A stretch of 64,000 nucleotides of DNA from Selaginella moellendorffii (Eukaryota; Streptophyta; Lycopodiopsida; Selaginellales; Selaginellaceae), in NCBI RefSeq assembly GCF_000143415.4, contig NW_003314399.1, positions 148,909 to 212,908 on the forward strand. The letters are read 5' to 3'. The translations under genes and the position numbers were made by a program. Positions 24,038 through 35,739 of this stretch are shown in pieces; the first letter of the stretch is position 1; each line of letters starts with the position of its first letter. The notes below the pieces were generated by a model. The model saw only the letters and a list, made by a program, of their open reading frames with translations. It was not told where the DNA came from and searched no databases.

Positions 24038-26558
24038 AGAGGTAACGAGCACTTAGCTTCTCTGACAACTCTACTGTGTGGATCTTTGACCCACGCTCTA
24101 GATTTACCAGCTTGAGAACGTTCCGCTCGATCTTGGCAAACTCCATCGCCAGTGCTTGAGCGTTGAAGATGAAGGCGCCAAACACGACAGCATCTTCCCA
24201 GTTCCGGTCATCGCCCGCCGTCGCCATCACCTCCTGGAACCTGGACCGGCACGCATCAACCACTGACGAGCTCCAGCAGTCGACGTCGACGAGATCTACG
24301 CTCGCGGACTGGCTCTCAACGTCTCCGCCACCTCCAGCAGTATCTAACCGTACCAACACGGGGCCAAAGCAAGGAGCCTGGAGGTCCTGGAGTGTCTCGC
24401 AGCACCACGGCAGCCTTCTGGACCTCAGCTCCAGGATGGACATGACGAGCGCTTGCAGCAGATCGAGGATCCTGGCATGGGAGCTCAAGATCTTGGCGTA
24501 GGCCTTCTCCTGGAACGGGTCGGTCCAGCAGGGCTCCAGCGCCGCCTCCTGCACCAGCACGCCCAGCTTCTGCGCGATGGAGCTCGCCTCCTGCCTCGCC
24601 TGCCCAAGCTCCTCCAGCGCGGACCCCTGGCACCTCTCGCAGCAGCACCGCGCAACGTCAACACCAGCACTGACCACCGTCTTCGCGCACCGCTCCAGCG
24701 CCGCCAGCCCCGCCGCCAGCGTCGACTTTGCGAGAACCGACACCTTTCTCGGGAAGACGAGGTACTCGACGACCACGAAAGCAGCAATGCCGATGAAGCT
24801 CTGCGTGAGCCGGAGCATGGCGAGGCTGTCGAGCGAGACTCTCTTTCGGTGGCCGACGAGGAAGATGGCGCCGATGAGCGCCGAGACGTTACCAAGGGGA
24901 CCGTAGAAGCGGTTGTGCTTCATGAAGCTGGTGAAGACGATCCATCCGGCGAGCGCGACGATGGAGAAGATGGGACTGGAGCTCTGCGTGTAGAACGAGA
25001 CGAGGTAGCCGAAGATGGTGCCGAGCACCATCCCGTGCAAGCGGAGGTCCGAGACGCGGAAGGAGCCGTCGCGGTGGGCGTTGAAGCCCATCCCGATTAT
25101 CAGCGTCGTCCAGTTGATGTGGTAGCGGTTGTACGTGGAGCCCGCGTAGGAGCCGAGCACCATAGCCAGCGAGATCTTGAGCGCCACGATGAATCGCTCC
25201 CGGTCGTAGAGCTTGAGAATCTGGCTGAAAAACCGCCAGTGAAACTCGATCTCTTTTTCACTTTTGCTCTCCTCAATTGGATCCACGCTACTAATTAGCT
25301 TGCAGCACGGACTCGCGCTGACCGGTGTTGACTCGGGAGTGTCGAGTGTTGACCAGACCTTGCTTAGATTCGGTGTGGTCTGTAGCATGGTGGTGGCTTC
25401 CGCGAGGAAAAGCCTCGCATTGTGCGCGAAGGACAGGCCACAAATCTGCGCTTGGAGTTGTGAGGGATCTTGGAGCGAGAGCACGGTCTCGAGAGCTTGG
25501 CTCATGATCTCCTTTCCGTCTTTCAGGAGCTTGTCCGAGTCCACGCTCTCCTTGCCAGATGGATGATTCATCTTTGCGGCGAAGGATTTGCTCCACTCTC
25601 TTACTTGTGACATGGGCTCCTCGAGCGAGGCCTTGGCAGAGTCCGAGAGCTCCTGGTCGGAGCAGGAGCTCGAGTTCATGGCCAGCTCCATTGCTTTGAC
25701 ATGTTGCATGAGCTTGTTGACCTGTTTCTCGTAGTTGGACTTGGCTTTGACCGCAAACGGAAGAAAGCAGTCCTGAAATTCAAGGGAATAGGGATGAATA
25801 AAAAGGCAGAAAGCGTACATGGATACATACTGTGTTGTGGACTTCGAGGATGACTTTGGATCCTGCCTCCATGAGAGATTTCGCCTGGAATCTCAAGGAC
25901 TGCCTTTGAAATCTCTCCCGAGTACAGAACATCGTCAGCAGTGCGTCGAACGCTTGCGAGATGATCTCGATGGATTGAATCAGCTGCTGCCTCGCCTGGA
26001 CAAGCCATTGTATATCACGCAACCGAGAAGATCACATCAATGACATCACACTACCTTAACGGACGCGAACTTTGGGAAGGGAAAAGTGAGAGCGAGGATG
26101 GAGCACGCCAGGCCCAGCACCATCGTCGCACCCAGCTTCAAGGGGTAGAATATCCTGTCCATGTCTTGCTGCCTCGCGTACGCAATGACATGGAGGTGGG
26201 TCGCGACGGTGAGCGCAACCCTCTTGGTGAGAAGATTGGAGAAAGACGGGTAGGCGATCACCATGCTGCTCCAGAAGATGAACATGAGGCTCGTCCAGAT
26301 GGACACGCTCGGCCCCAAGAGATTGATCGCGAGCATTCCCAGGCTGAGCCCCTGGATCCCGCCGAAGAGCACAGACCATGAATCTCTCATCACCTTTGCG
26401 AGCGAGGGGCAGTCGCTCACGATGACGAAGGAGAGGATGAAGGAGAATGCCGGGAATGACGTCCATTTGACGTAGCCGTGCGCGTATTGCAGCAGCAAAG
26501 CGGCGATGAGACATGCCACCCCTGTTCTTGCCGAGGAGAGGAGACGGGACTTCCACAT
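24027..26558 (-). CDS. FUSC-domain membrane protein (p-hydroxybenzoate efflux-like), copy A
   Basis: Members of this family have two blocks of transmembrane helices and resemble bacterial aromatic-acid efflux pumps (AaeB). The substrate of plant members is unknown. Exons 26558-26055, 25995-25831 and 25772-24027 join in frame to 804 residues. The first block has RTGVACLIAALLLQYAHGYV and SVSIWTSLMFIFWSSMVIAY. A soluble helical segment follows (exons 2-3). The second block has LKISLAMVLGSYAGSTYNRY, then HINWTTLIIGMGFNAHRDGS, GMVLGTIFGYLVSFYT and LSALIGAIFLVGHRKRV-like VSALIGAIFLVGHRKRV. The C-terminal 230 residues are soluble. Three exons with the same phases occur in copy B, so the pair arose by tandem duplication. 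The stop overlaps the SUMO protease stop by 11 bp. Confidence 0.85.
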
Positions 26559-27198
26559 CAGGTTCCCACAACCGTTAAATCTTTAGTCTTTTCAGGGAGA
26601 CCCGTGAAAAATGAGGCTTTCCTTTCCAGGTGGCACAGGGGTTTCGGTTCCAGGATGAACTCTTATACGCTTTCAAGTGTGATTTGATTTGACATGGGAA
26701 TCCAGTGCGTGAGTGGCGAGCATCCACTTTGTGATTACAGGGGACCTGCCGTTTTCAACATTTTACCGGAGCTCACAGCTACTATTAACTCACGAAAATC
26801 ACATTCTAATCCAAAGCCCAAGCTTTTCATTTTTACTTTTCAGCCAGCTTCACATCCTTGGAATCACCTTGCAGGCCAAGAATCAAATTGAATATATATC
26901 AATTTGGGATTATGTCAATTTCACCGATGAGCAAGCAACGATCTAATGAGATAAGGACGATGGGTGAATACTTATCAAGTTCTTAGATTTCATTTCTAAC
27001 TTTCTGTTATTGTTACATCCAGAACTAGTGACGTCACTAAGTGCGGTAGATTCTGAACTATATTCTAGTTTCAATGGGGGCGCAATTACTTCTCATTGGG
27101 CAAGTTGTAAAGCATTATCAATCTTAAAATGTAAAGTATTACACCAACAGTAACTTATCAATCCACACTTTTAAAAATTGTCTTATCCAAAAAGAACT
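26559..27198. other. Intergenic region between the two FUSC genes
   Basis: This is 640 bp, AT-rich after 26700, with no gene seen. It should hold the promoter of copy A and the 3' UTR of copy B. Confidence 0.5.
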
Positions 27199-29546
27199 TT
27201 AAATAATTTTAACATTTCCTGTCTTCACCAACTTGAGAATGTTCCTCTCCATCTTTGAAAACTCTAGCAGAAGTTCCTGGACATTGAATGCCAGTGCCCC
27301 AGAGACAAGGATTTCTTCCCAGCTCCCTGTCCTCCTGCCCAGCAGAAACTTTGTTCTACACGAGTCAACTAAGTCAATGCCACCTTTAGACTGGTCTTCC
27401 ACGTCGCCGCCACCCTCTTTGAGCGTCAGCAAATCTAGCGCGGAGAGCTGGAGGTGCTCGCATCCCGAGATTCTCCGAAGCTCCAGGGCGAAAATCACAA
27501 GCGTTTGTATTAAGCCGAGGATCCTCTTTTGGGATCTCACGATCTTGGTAAACGCTCGCTCCTCTAGCAGATCATGCATTCCACAGGGCTCCATCTTCAT
27601 CTCCTCCACAAGCGCTTCCAATTCCGCCACCGCCAGGCCCGCATCCCGTTCAGCTCCCTCCATCGTTGACCCGTCCTCGCAGTCAGCGCACGCGCTGACC
27701 GCTGCTCTCGTGCACCGCTTGATTTTGTCCGCGCTCGCGGTAGCTTTGGCTCTCGCCATAGCCGATGAGTTTCGCCTTGGGAGGATTAGATAGTCAACGG
27801 CGACGAAGGCTGCGATGCCCAGGAAAGTCTCGGCCATCCGAAGCATGGCGAGCCGGTCGAGAGGAACTCTCTTGCGATGACCCACGAGAAAGATTGCGCC
27901 AATCAAGGCGGAGACGTTCCCCAGCGGCCCGTAGAGCCGACTGTGTTTCATGAAGCTCGTGAAGACGATCCATGCTGCCAGGGCGACGATGGAGATCATG
28001 GCTGGATATCTGAGCGTGTAGAAGGAGACCAGGTAACCGTAGAGCGTTCCCAGCACCACTCCGTGCAAGCGTATGTCTGAGATTCGCAGGGAGGCATCCC
28101 GGCGAGCGTTAAATCCCATCCCGATTATCAGCGTTGTCCAGATGGTGTGGCTTCGATCGTACATGAATCCGGCAAACGCTCCCAGGACCATTGCGAGTGA
28201 GATCTTGAGCGCGAGAATGAATTGCTCCCGGTCGTAGAGATCAAGGAGCCATCTTGAGATCGTGCGTTTATCGTTGATATGATCGATCTCTCCTTTGCAA
28301 GGTTGGCATTGACTACCGCTGACTCTCTTTAAATCTTCCATTGACCGTGCTGGTTTTGAGGTGCCACCTTTTAGCGCGCCCCTGGCCTCAGCGAGGAAGA
28401 GTCTCATATTTTGGACGAAGAAAAGGCACGAGAAATGAGCCTCGAGCTGCGAAGGATCTTTGGTATCGAAAGACCCAACTGCAATCTCTAGAGCTTCATT
28501 CAAGCTGCCGATGATGTCTGTCCCATCCTCCAGGAGCTTATCGTTTCCAGTTCCCCCTGGTGCCATTAACACCAATTTGCTCCATTCTCTTATCCGAGTG
28601 AATGGATCCTCCAGCAAGACTATGGTTGCATGATCAATGGAGATAACCTTGGCCATCTCCATTGCTTTCAAGTGCAGCATGAGCTTATCAAGCCTCTTTC
28701 CAGAGGTTCCAAAAGCTTTGGCTTTGAAGAAAAGCGCGCATTCCTGGAAACCAAGGAAAAAGTTTCAAGCTGAATATAAAATATGTAATACGTACCAGGC
28801 GTGGTATATCCGACACAAGTTTGGATCCAGCCTCAACAAGAGACTTCGACTGGAATCTCAAAGAATGGCATCCACATCTTTCCATGGTACAGAAACTTGC
28901 AAGTAGAGCATCAAAAGCTCGAGAGATCACTCGGGTGGATTGGACGATCTGCTGCTTCACCTGGAAATGGCATGATCATAGTAAACTATCAATACAACTT
29001 TTCAGTGGATTCTCCCACCTTGGTGGACGCAAGCTTTGGCACGGGAAAAGTGAGAGCGACAAGACAGCACGAGACACTGAGCATCATCGTCGCCCCCAGC
29101 TTCAGGGGGTAGAATATCCTGTCCATGCTTTCCTGCCTCGCGTACGCGACTACATGGAGGTGTGTGACGCCGGTGAGCGCAATCCTCTTGGTGAGAAGAC
29201 TGGAGAAAGATGGATACGCCACCACCATGCTGCTCCAAAAGATACACAAGAGGCTCGTCCAGATCGACACGGTTGGGCCGAAGAGATTGATCACGAGCAT
29301 TCCCAGAGCGAGGCCTTGGATGGCACCCAGGATCACCGACCACGAGTCTCGGATCACCATTTCCAGCGACGGGCATTCGCTGAGGAGGACAAACGAGAGA
29401 ACGAAAGAGAATACCGGGAAGGAGGTCCACTTGACGTAGCCATGAGCGTATTCGAGGAGCACAGCCGCGATGAGACAAGCCAGGCCTGTTCTTGCGGAGG
29501 AGTGAAGGCGGGATTTCCAGATGTCCAATTCCATAGCTCCCGCCAT
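27199..29546 (-). CDS. FUSC-domain membrane protein, copy B
   Basis: It is the tandem paralog of the preceding gene. Exons 29546-29019, 28960-28796 and 28743-27199 join in frame to 745 residues. The start is ATG 29546 (MAGAMELDIWKSRLHSS), with a second ATG four codons in. The helices match copy A: RTGLACLIAAVLLEYAHGYV, SVSIWTSLLCIFWSSMVVAY, LKISLAMVLGAFAGFMYDRS, and IIGMGFNARRDASLRISDIR. It is shorter than copy A because the soluble segment after exon 2 lacks several acidic stretches. No break is seen. The same caution about substrate applies. Confidence 0.85.
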
Positions 29547-30293
29547 AGCTCAAGTAGGTGATGATCTTGATCGTGAAGCGAGTGACGAGATTGTGGATGG
29601 GTGGCGAGGATGGATGGAGAGTGTCCAGGCCAGGAATTACTTAAAGCTTTTTGCGAGTGATTTGACAGTGGAATCCAATAATTCCATGGGTGGCGAGCAG
29701 CTTTTCGAATATGGGAGACCGAAGATGCCGTTTTTTTCTCTCATTTTCTAGAGAAAAAACGTTCCAGAGTTTTAACACGCGAGCACTTATGTTTGGGTGG
29801 AGTCTCAATTGTTGACCCTTGGACGAAAAGAGCATATGCTTGTCCTGAAGGGTCAAAAAAACTTCTCCTCGAGACCAGATCAAACAACGCACCAGGAATG
29901 TGTAATTGTCAACTATACCGACACCCAAAGAGAAAAAAACAAGAGAAGAAGAGTCGATTGGACAGAAATCTCAGCACTGTTTTTATAGCTTAGATAAGAT
30001 TGCCTCCTCATGGGCAAGAATCTTCGCATTGTTCTACGGTAGTTCAGATTCTTACGGCTTGTGGGAGCTTCTCTTTTCCCAGGTTGCTTTGCCAAAAAGA
30101 ATATTTGGCACGTCCTCCAGCCAATTTTCGCGAATGAATGCTGCTTGGCAGACAAGTGATCCCTGTCCACTACTAGAGCTGCTTTGCTGGAGTTGGGCTA
30201 TACCCATGCGATCGTTGAATGGAAGTTGAGGGAACAATCAAAGCTACCTGAAGGAAAAAGACTTGAAACTGGAAAAACGCAGAACACAATCTT
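29547..30293. other. Intergenic region, no gene seen
   Basis: This is 747 bp between the FUSC copy B start and the TRM2 stop, both minus. No conserved ORF or RNA gene is visible. It carries the FUSC copy B promoter. Confidence 0.5.
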
Positions 30294-32990
30294 TTACCTC
30301 TGGAGGAGCATCACCATCTCACAGTGATGGGTGTGAGGGAACAGGTCCACGGCCACGGCCTTCACAGGCTTGAATGGCTCCGAGTTTGGCATGTTCTTCA
30401 TTCGCTGCCTAGCATAGCCCATGCTGCTCATGCCTTTGATGTTCATGCCTCGACCGTTTTTCTGCTTGTCAGCCGTGCTCGAGGGAGCACACAGCTCGAT
30501 CGAGTTTGCGATCAACGTGTCGGGATTACATGATACATACCTGTAAAAACAATATGGTGAGTTTCGTACCGCTCTAAAAGCATACTATCAAGCTTACACA
30601 AGGCGCTTGAGCCGTGAATGTACTCGAAGGGCCTTTGTAACCTGTTCACAGGTAGAAACTTAGATCGAGTTTAAACAAATAAAATGAAAGCAAGAACTCA
30701 AACTTACTGTTGGGTGCAAACCACTCCGTGGAGGATCCACAATCACCACTACATTGGAGAAGCGCTTCTTATCAGTGTCCATAGCATTATCTTCCGAAGA
30801 TTCTTCGGGAAGGACCTCGTATTCATTGAGTAGCTTATTTACTACGTCTTCGGCCTGAATCAAGGAACAAATAAATAGACCAGTAAGCGAACATGACAAT
30901 GCGTTACCTTAGCACACACGAATCTACAGTTTGAAATGTTATTGAGCTTCGCATTTGTCAAGGCATCTGTGACTGCGTCTGCATTTATCTCTATTCCCAC
31001 CACCTAGCGTCCAGGGAAAATTATTAGCCGGCACGTCTAGTGATTTTAAGATCTATTATGTACCATGCCAACTTTGCGTGCAAGCGTCAGACCTATAGTC
31101 CCCGTCCCGCAGCATATATCAAAGAGCAAAGTGTTGGGGCCAAGACCAGCCCACTCCCCAGCGAGCGCATACAGCTTCTCAGCCGCAAAGCTATTGACCT
31201 GCATTAAATACATTTTAAGTTGCAAGTAGAAAAAGGAGATATGGCAACCTGGAAGAATGCTGTCGGAGAAATCCTAAATTGCAGATCGCCAATATAATCG
31301 TGAATATATTGTACAGAGACTTCTGTGCCCGGAATCGCCAAGGAAATTAAAGGAGCATCGGCAGGAGCAGCGTTCGAAACTCCCACATGTTCCTAGAAAC
31401 GCAAGCTGAGAGCAGGAAAAATAAAGAGTGACGCTTTCAACCTGGACAAGTAAAGCAGTGAGTGTAACAGGTGGTGATGCACTAAAAGCAGCGCTTGAAA
31501 GTTCCCTGGCCATACGCTCATATTCTTTCGTCTTTGCGTCACTTGCAATACCTGATGGAGATACCTGCATAAGTACTAGTCAGAATCGTCAAAAAAAATA
31601 AAGAAAAGAAAAAAGAAACATCACACGCACCTGCACTACAAGCATAACTTCGGCAACCATTGGAACCTCTTCTTGACAAGTTCTAGGATGTCGACCTTCT
31701 CGAACCTAAACATTTGATAGGGAGAAAAATTAGAGCTGCTGGTACAAACGCACGGAACATTTACCGTCAACATCCGCCAAAAGCCAGAGTTATTTTCCTT
31801 GTTCCACACTTGAAACTCAGATGTGCGTATAAAACTTCCCAGTGCACCAGCATAAAACTTTGCAATGTCCGACACGTTACGACAGTTCCTGGGATTTCCA
31901 ATTGTGGTAATGCCTTTCCTGAACAAGGCCTTTAAGTAAGTCAAATAAATGACCCACGACAAATCGATGATCTCACCTGAACATCCCCATTTGAAATCCA
32001 ACAACACTTTCCCCATCGGCAGAAAATCCGATGCTAAATTCACACTTGTTACGGTAGCCTTCAACCACAGGAGAAGAAATAATGCCTTCAAAGTCACAAG
32101 CCATACCCCCTGTTGAAGAAAAAGAAATAGAGATCCGAGTAGTTATTCTATCAACATTTACCTTTTTCTTTTCCTGGAGTGAGCCATTCCGGAACTGGAG
32201 TACCATGCACGCAGCACTTGCGTGTGTGGCGAACCTGGACGGTATTATCGACCTTCAGGAAACGAAAAGAAGCAAGTGCAATTTAATAATACTTACGAAC
32301 TTTCTAAGCACTGTTGCGACGCCATCACGCTTCTCTCGTAGTTGCTCCTCATACGACTGAGAAGCCAAAGGAGTGACAACCTCACTCACATCTCTCGGCA
32401 GCTCAGCATTTTCTTCTTTCGCATCTCCATTCCCAGTTTCGTCAGCCTCCCAGCTTCGTGGAAGAGCATCCGACACCTTTGGCTTCTTCCCTTTGGAACC
32501 CGTCATCGCTTCTAGTTTCTACAACATAAACAGATTGCTATCTATCAGTATCTACAGTGCAAAGTTAGAGAAAAAAAATGATTTACCACTTTGGCGTGCT
32601 CAGCGTGCTCGGCAACATCGAATTCCACGAAACCAACAGTCTTTCCCTTTCTCTTCTTGGCCGAGGCGAATTTTATATCCTAGGAAACACAACGAAAAGC
32701 CTGCTCATCCATCATTCTACCAGGAAAAAAATCCCAGCTATCTAGAAAGTCAGTCACACGCTTACTTGCTCTTCCAGGAGCCTTTTAAAAGCATCCCCGC
32801 CCATATACCACGGCAAATTCTGGACGCACTTCCTCAATCCCTTGCTCCGTCCTTCCTGATCCCCATCATTCCTCACCTCCTCCTCCTCCTCATCACCGGC
32901 GGCAGTGGGATCATTGCCACTGGCAGGCGCCTCCTCCAGATCGGCAGCATTGCCGAGCGCCAGCGCTACGCACTCCTCCTCCCCTGCCAT
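30294..32990 (-). CDS. TRM2: TRM2/TRMT2A-type tRNA (uracil-5-)-methyltransferase
   Basis: It methylates uridine (m5U54 in the T loop of tRNA) with S-adenosylmethionine. ATG 32990 begins MAGEEECVALALGN, followed by an acidic stretch. An RRM-like N-terminal module is split over exons (RKCVQNLPWYMGGDAFKRLL and GKTVGFVEFDVAEHAEHAKV), as in TRMT2A. The central region has ISSPVVEGYRNKCEFSIGF and QVWNKENNSGFWRMLTV. The SAM site is LLFDICCGTGTIGLTLARKV and GMVVGIEINADAV. The catalytic part has VVVIVDPPRSGLHPTV and the nucleophile in LVYVSCNPDTLIANS. The C-terminus is VDLFPHTHHCEMVMLLQR, with stop at 30296-30294. About 11 exons. A truncated copy lies at 42359-44389. It is divergent from CR-like copy 1. 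Confidence 0.92.
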
Positions 32991-33662
32991 GAAATGCGAA
33001 GAACCCTAAACCCAGAATGAATATTCACAAAGCCCTATACGAATATTCCAGCTTTAAATTCTTTTAAACTTGGTACGCTCCATTACGCTGGAATGACGCT
33101 GTTATTAAAACGTTGCCAATTTTGCCGAGCTCGACTCTGCCTGTTCCATCTCAAACTTTAATCATTCTTTTCATCTTTCCCTCGATGCGATCTCCTGTGA
33201 TTGATTGTCTGATTGATCCCTGGAAAGCTGGAGACGCGGCCAGATCCAAGAGAAAGACCCGAGAACGATGGCGATGACGAGATAGAGCGTCGCCGCTTGG
33301 CCTCTCTCACGAGATAGAAAATGTATGTCTGTTTCGATAAGGCCATATAAACAAGAATGTTGCCCTGTTTGACCTGGGTTAACACTTAACTGGAGTTGAA
33401 GTTGAATAGTTGAAGACTAATATATCAAGATGTGAAAGAAATAATAGGTAGAACTCATGGTGAGAATAAATATTTGATGAACCAGTGATAATTAAGGACA
33501 TTAATGTTAAACTTTGATTACCAAGAATATCTTAGAATATGCCATGATATTCTAGGTATATTCTTACACACCTAAAAAAGAATTTTTCTTCATCTAAATT
33601 AACTAATGCTCCAAAAGTTAGGGCACAACCTTTCAGCTGAAGGCTCTAAAATTCCGGCTGCC
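32991..33662. other. Divergent intergenic region, duplicated in unit 2
   Basis: It lies between the TRM2 start (-) and CR-like copy 1 (+). The same region recurs at 44390-44870, but about 200 bp present here (roughly 33096-33315) are missing there or were gained here. Both copies keep the AT-rich part from AAAATGTATGTCTG onward and an upstream in-frame ATG before the main CR start. Confidence 0.65.
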
Positions 33663-35739
33663 ATGGCGCACGCTCGTCTGCTTGCAAGAAAGGAGGAGGC
33701 GGAGCGTGTGAAGGCGCGGCTTCGCGATGTGGATTTCGCCGGGCTGCAGGATCCAGGGAGGTCGCAGACGTTGCCCTTTCCAGGTTTGAGTACCTCCGCC
33801 GTGGGCAAGAGGCCACCACGGGAATTTGAGTTTGTGGGTCGTTCGGCGTACTCGGACATCATGAGGCTGGTTGTAGAAGTCCCCGACTCAGGGCCTGCTC
33901 ATTACTGGTGCCAGGGGGAAAGGAAAGAGTTGCATTTTGCGAGCGGTTGCAGTGGAGCTCGTTGGGCTCTCTCAACGAGCAATAAGCGTTTGGTGCCTGG
34001 ACGCTTGTCAGGACTTGGTGGACCAAGTTCAGGACTCCGTTCTGTTTGCATACAGTGACAGCGAGGAGCGCTTGCAGAGATTGGACGCATCAGCTCTGTG
34101 GAGTCGTTGTCTGACTTCCTCGAGCGCAGAACGGCGGCTGGGGATTTTATTTTCTTTGTGAGTGAAGGTGAAGATCAACACGACGATGGTACTTCACGCA
34201 GGCGAGCTGAGGCGAAGAAGTGGATGGAAGCTTTGCAAAGAGGGTGCAACTTTGTAATCAAGACCTTGTCGCCTGAAGCTCATGACATGAGAGTAGGCGC
34301 AAGCCAGATGGAAGAGTACGAGCTGAAAGATAACTTTGGCGAGGTAAGCCTCATTCCCTTCTTTTTTTCTTTTTTTTCCGGGTGCTTTTTTACTGAATTA
34401 TCCGCGCTACAGGAGGAGTATTCTTCGTTCATAAGAGGAACCACCACCGTCCTTGGAGGGATGCTCAAGAACCATCCGGACCGTGAGGAGGATGTTCTCT
34501 TGTTTGCTGGAAAGCACCCCGTGTCCTTGTTCTACCTCAGCAGTGCGTGTGACGAGTATGTAAGAGACATCACCGGTACCTCAAGGAAAAGGCGCAGGCT
34601 TAAAAGTTTTGGGATGATAGATGTCCAAACGGGTGCCATGGAAACGCGAGTGTACGAAGATCCTGGGAAGATGGACCTAGAGGGTTTCCTAGATGATGAG
34701 CAGGCGTGGCAGGCGGTGCTGCTGAAGTTTAAGCAGGGAGAACCATTCAAATCCATACGGAAGTACATCAAGGATTACAAGGGCCCGGAGGAATCTTTAC
34801 GTGATCCTGCATCGGTGTCCAAGAGCTTTGTCAGCGGAGATGGTAGTTTCTGCACCGACTTCATCCATGCAGTCCATTTAGAGGCAGCTTTGGAGCGCTT
34901 GAAGGGCCACATTCCAGGCCATTGTGAAGGGTAAACTCGATGACCCGGACATCATCTGGCCTCAGATCGGATGGGCCTGCGAGGGGTTTGTAGCAGAGGC
35001 TATCATGGCGGTGGGGCTGAAATTCAAGCAGCGTGTGCGTCGTCCAGTGGAGCTGAAGAGTCTAAACGGTGAACCCGTGCGGTTAGATCCACGCCAGTGG
35101 GAGCCTTTCAAGCCAGTGTACCTTAAACCAGGCAGGTACTCTTTCAAGTACATTGACGGGGTTATCGCGTGGGTTGACGAGAAAGGGGTGATGCATTTCT
35201 TAGCGCTTCAGGTGACGGTCAGCCCGGAGGGACACACCAAAACGGAGTATCAGTTCATGCAACGAGCACAAGTGGAACGCTGGTACACTGGACCCTGCAT
35301 CTGGTACTATGTTTACCTCTGCCCTGTGAAGGTAGAATCGTTGGAGGAGTCCCGGAAGGCTTCTTCTTCCAGAGGAGGTTCATCGCCCACGTCCAGCAGG
35401 CCGGTTCAGTCACAAGAGACGTTGGTGGAGTACCAGAGGGAACAGCTCCAGTTTGATCAGTGCTTTGAGCAAAATCTGGGACAGGAGGAAGTGTTGCTCC
35501 TCCGGAAGCTCGGGGAAGTCAGGGAGAGGGAAATGGAACGGAGGAAGAAGGCCAAAGCCATGCAAGAGCACAGCTATCGCCAACTTCTAAAGAGCTTGCC
35601 TCCTCGGAAATGGGCACTCTACAAGAGACTGAAGACGAGAGAATTGCTGGAAGTGGAGGCCAAGAAATGCGGCATCAGTGACCCGTCCCCCAAGAACTAC
35701 AAGAACATCTACGTCTTGCTTTCAGCCATGGACGTTTAA
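33663..35739 (+). pseudogene. CR-like (Crinkler-RHS type) P-loop gene, copy 1, broken
   Basis: This is homologous to the intact copies at 44871 and 52765. Relative to copy 2 it lacks 11 nt near 33877, which shifts the frame and destroys the Walker A segment; one nt near 34067; and 17 nt near 34906. The first frame therefore stops at 34058. The later two open stretches (34098-34934 and 34924-35739) are in different frames. The intron at 34344-34412 and its splice sites are kept, as is the C-terminal half with YIDGVIAWVDEKG. The last 800 bp are nearly identical to the other two copies, so the gene broke recently or has been homogenised. Confidence 0.85.

Noticed and set aside
24453-25298. 281-codon plus-strand open stretch
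   Set aside because: It lies antisense to the FUSC copy A last exon, whose helices and family motifs are clear. The GC-rich codon pattern of the real gene leaves the opposite strand open.
28821-29561. 246-codon plus-strand open stretch
   Set aside because: Antisense shadow of FUSC copy B exons 1 and 2.
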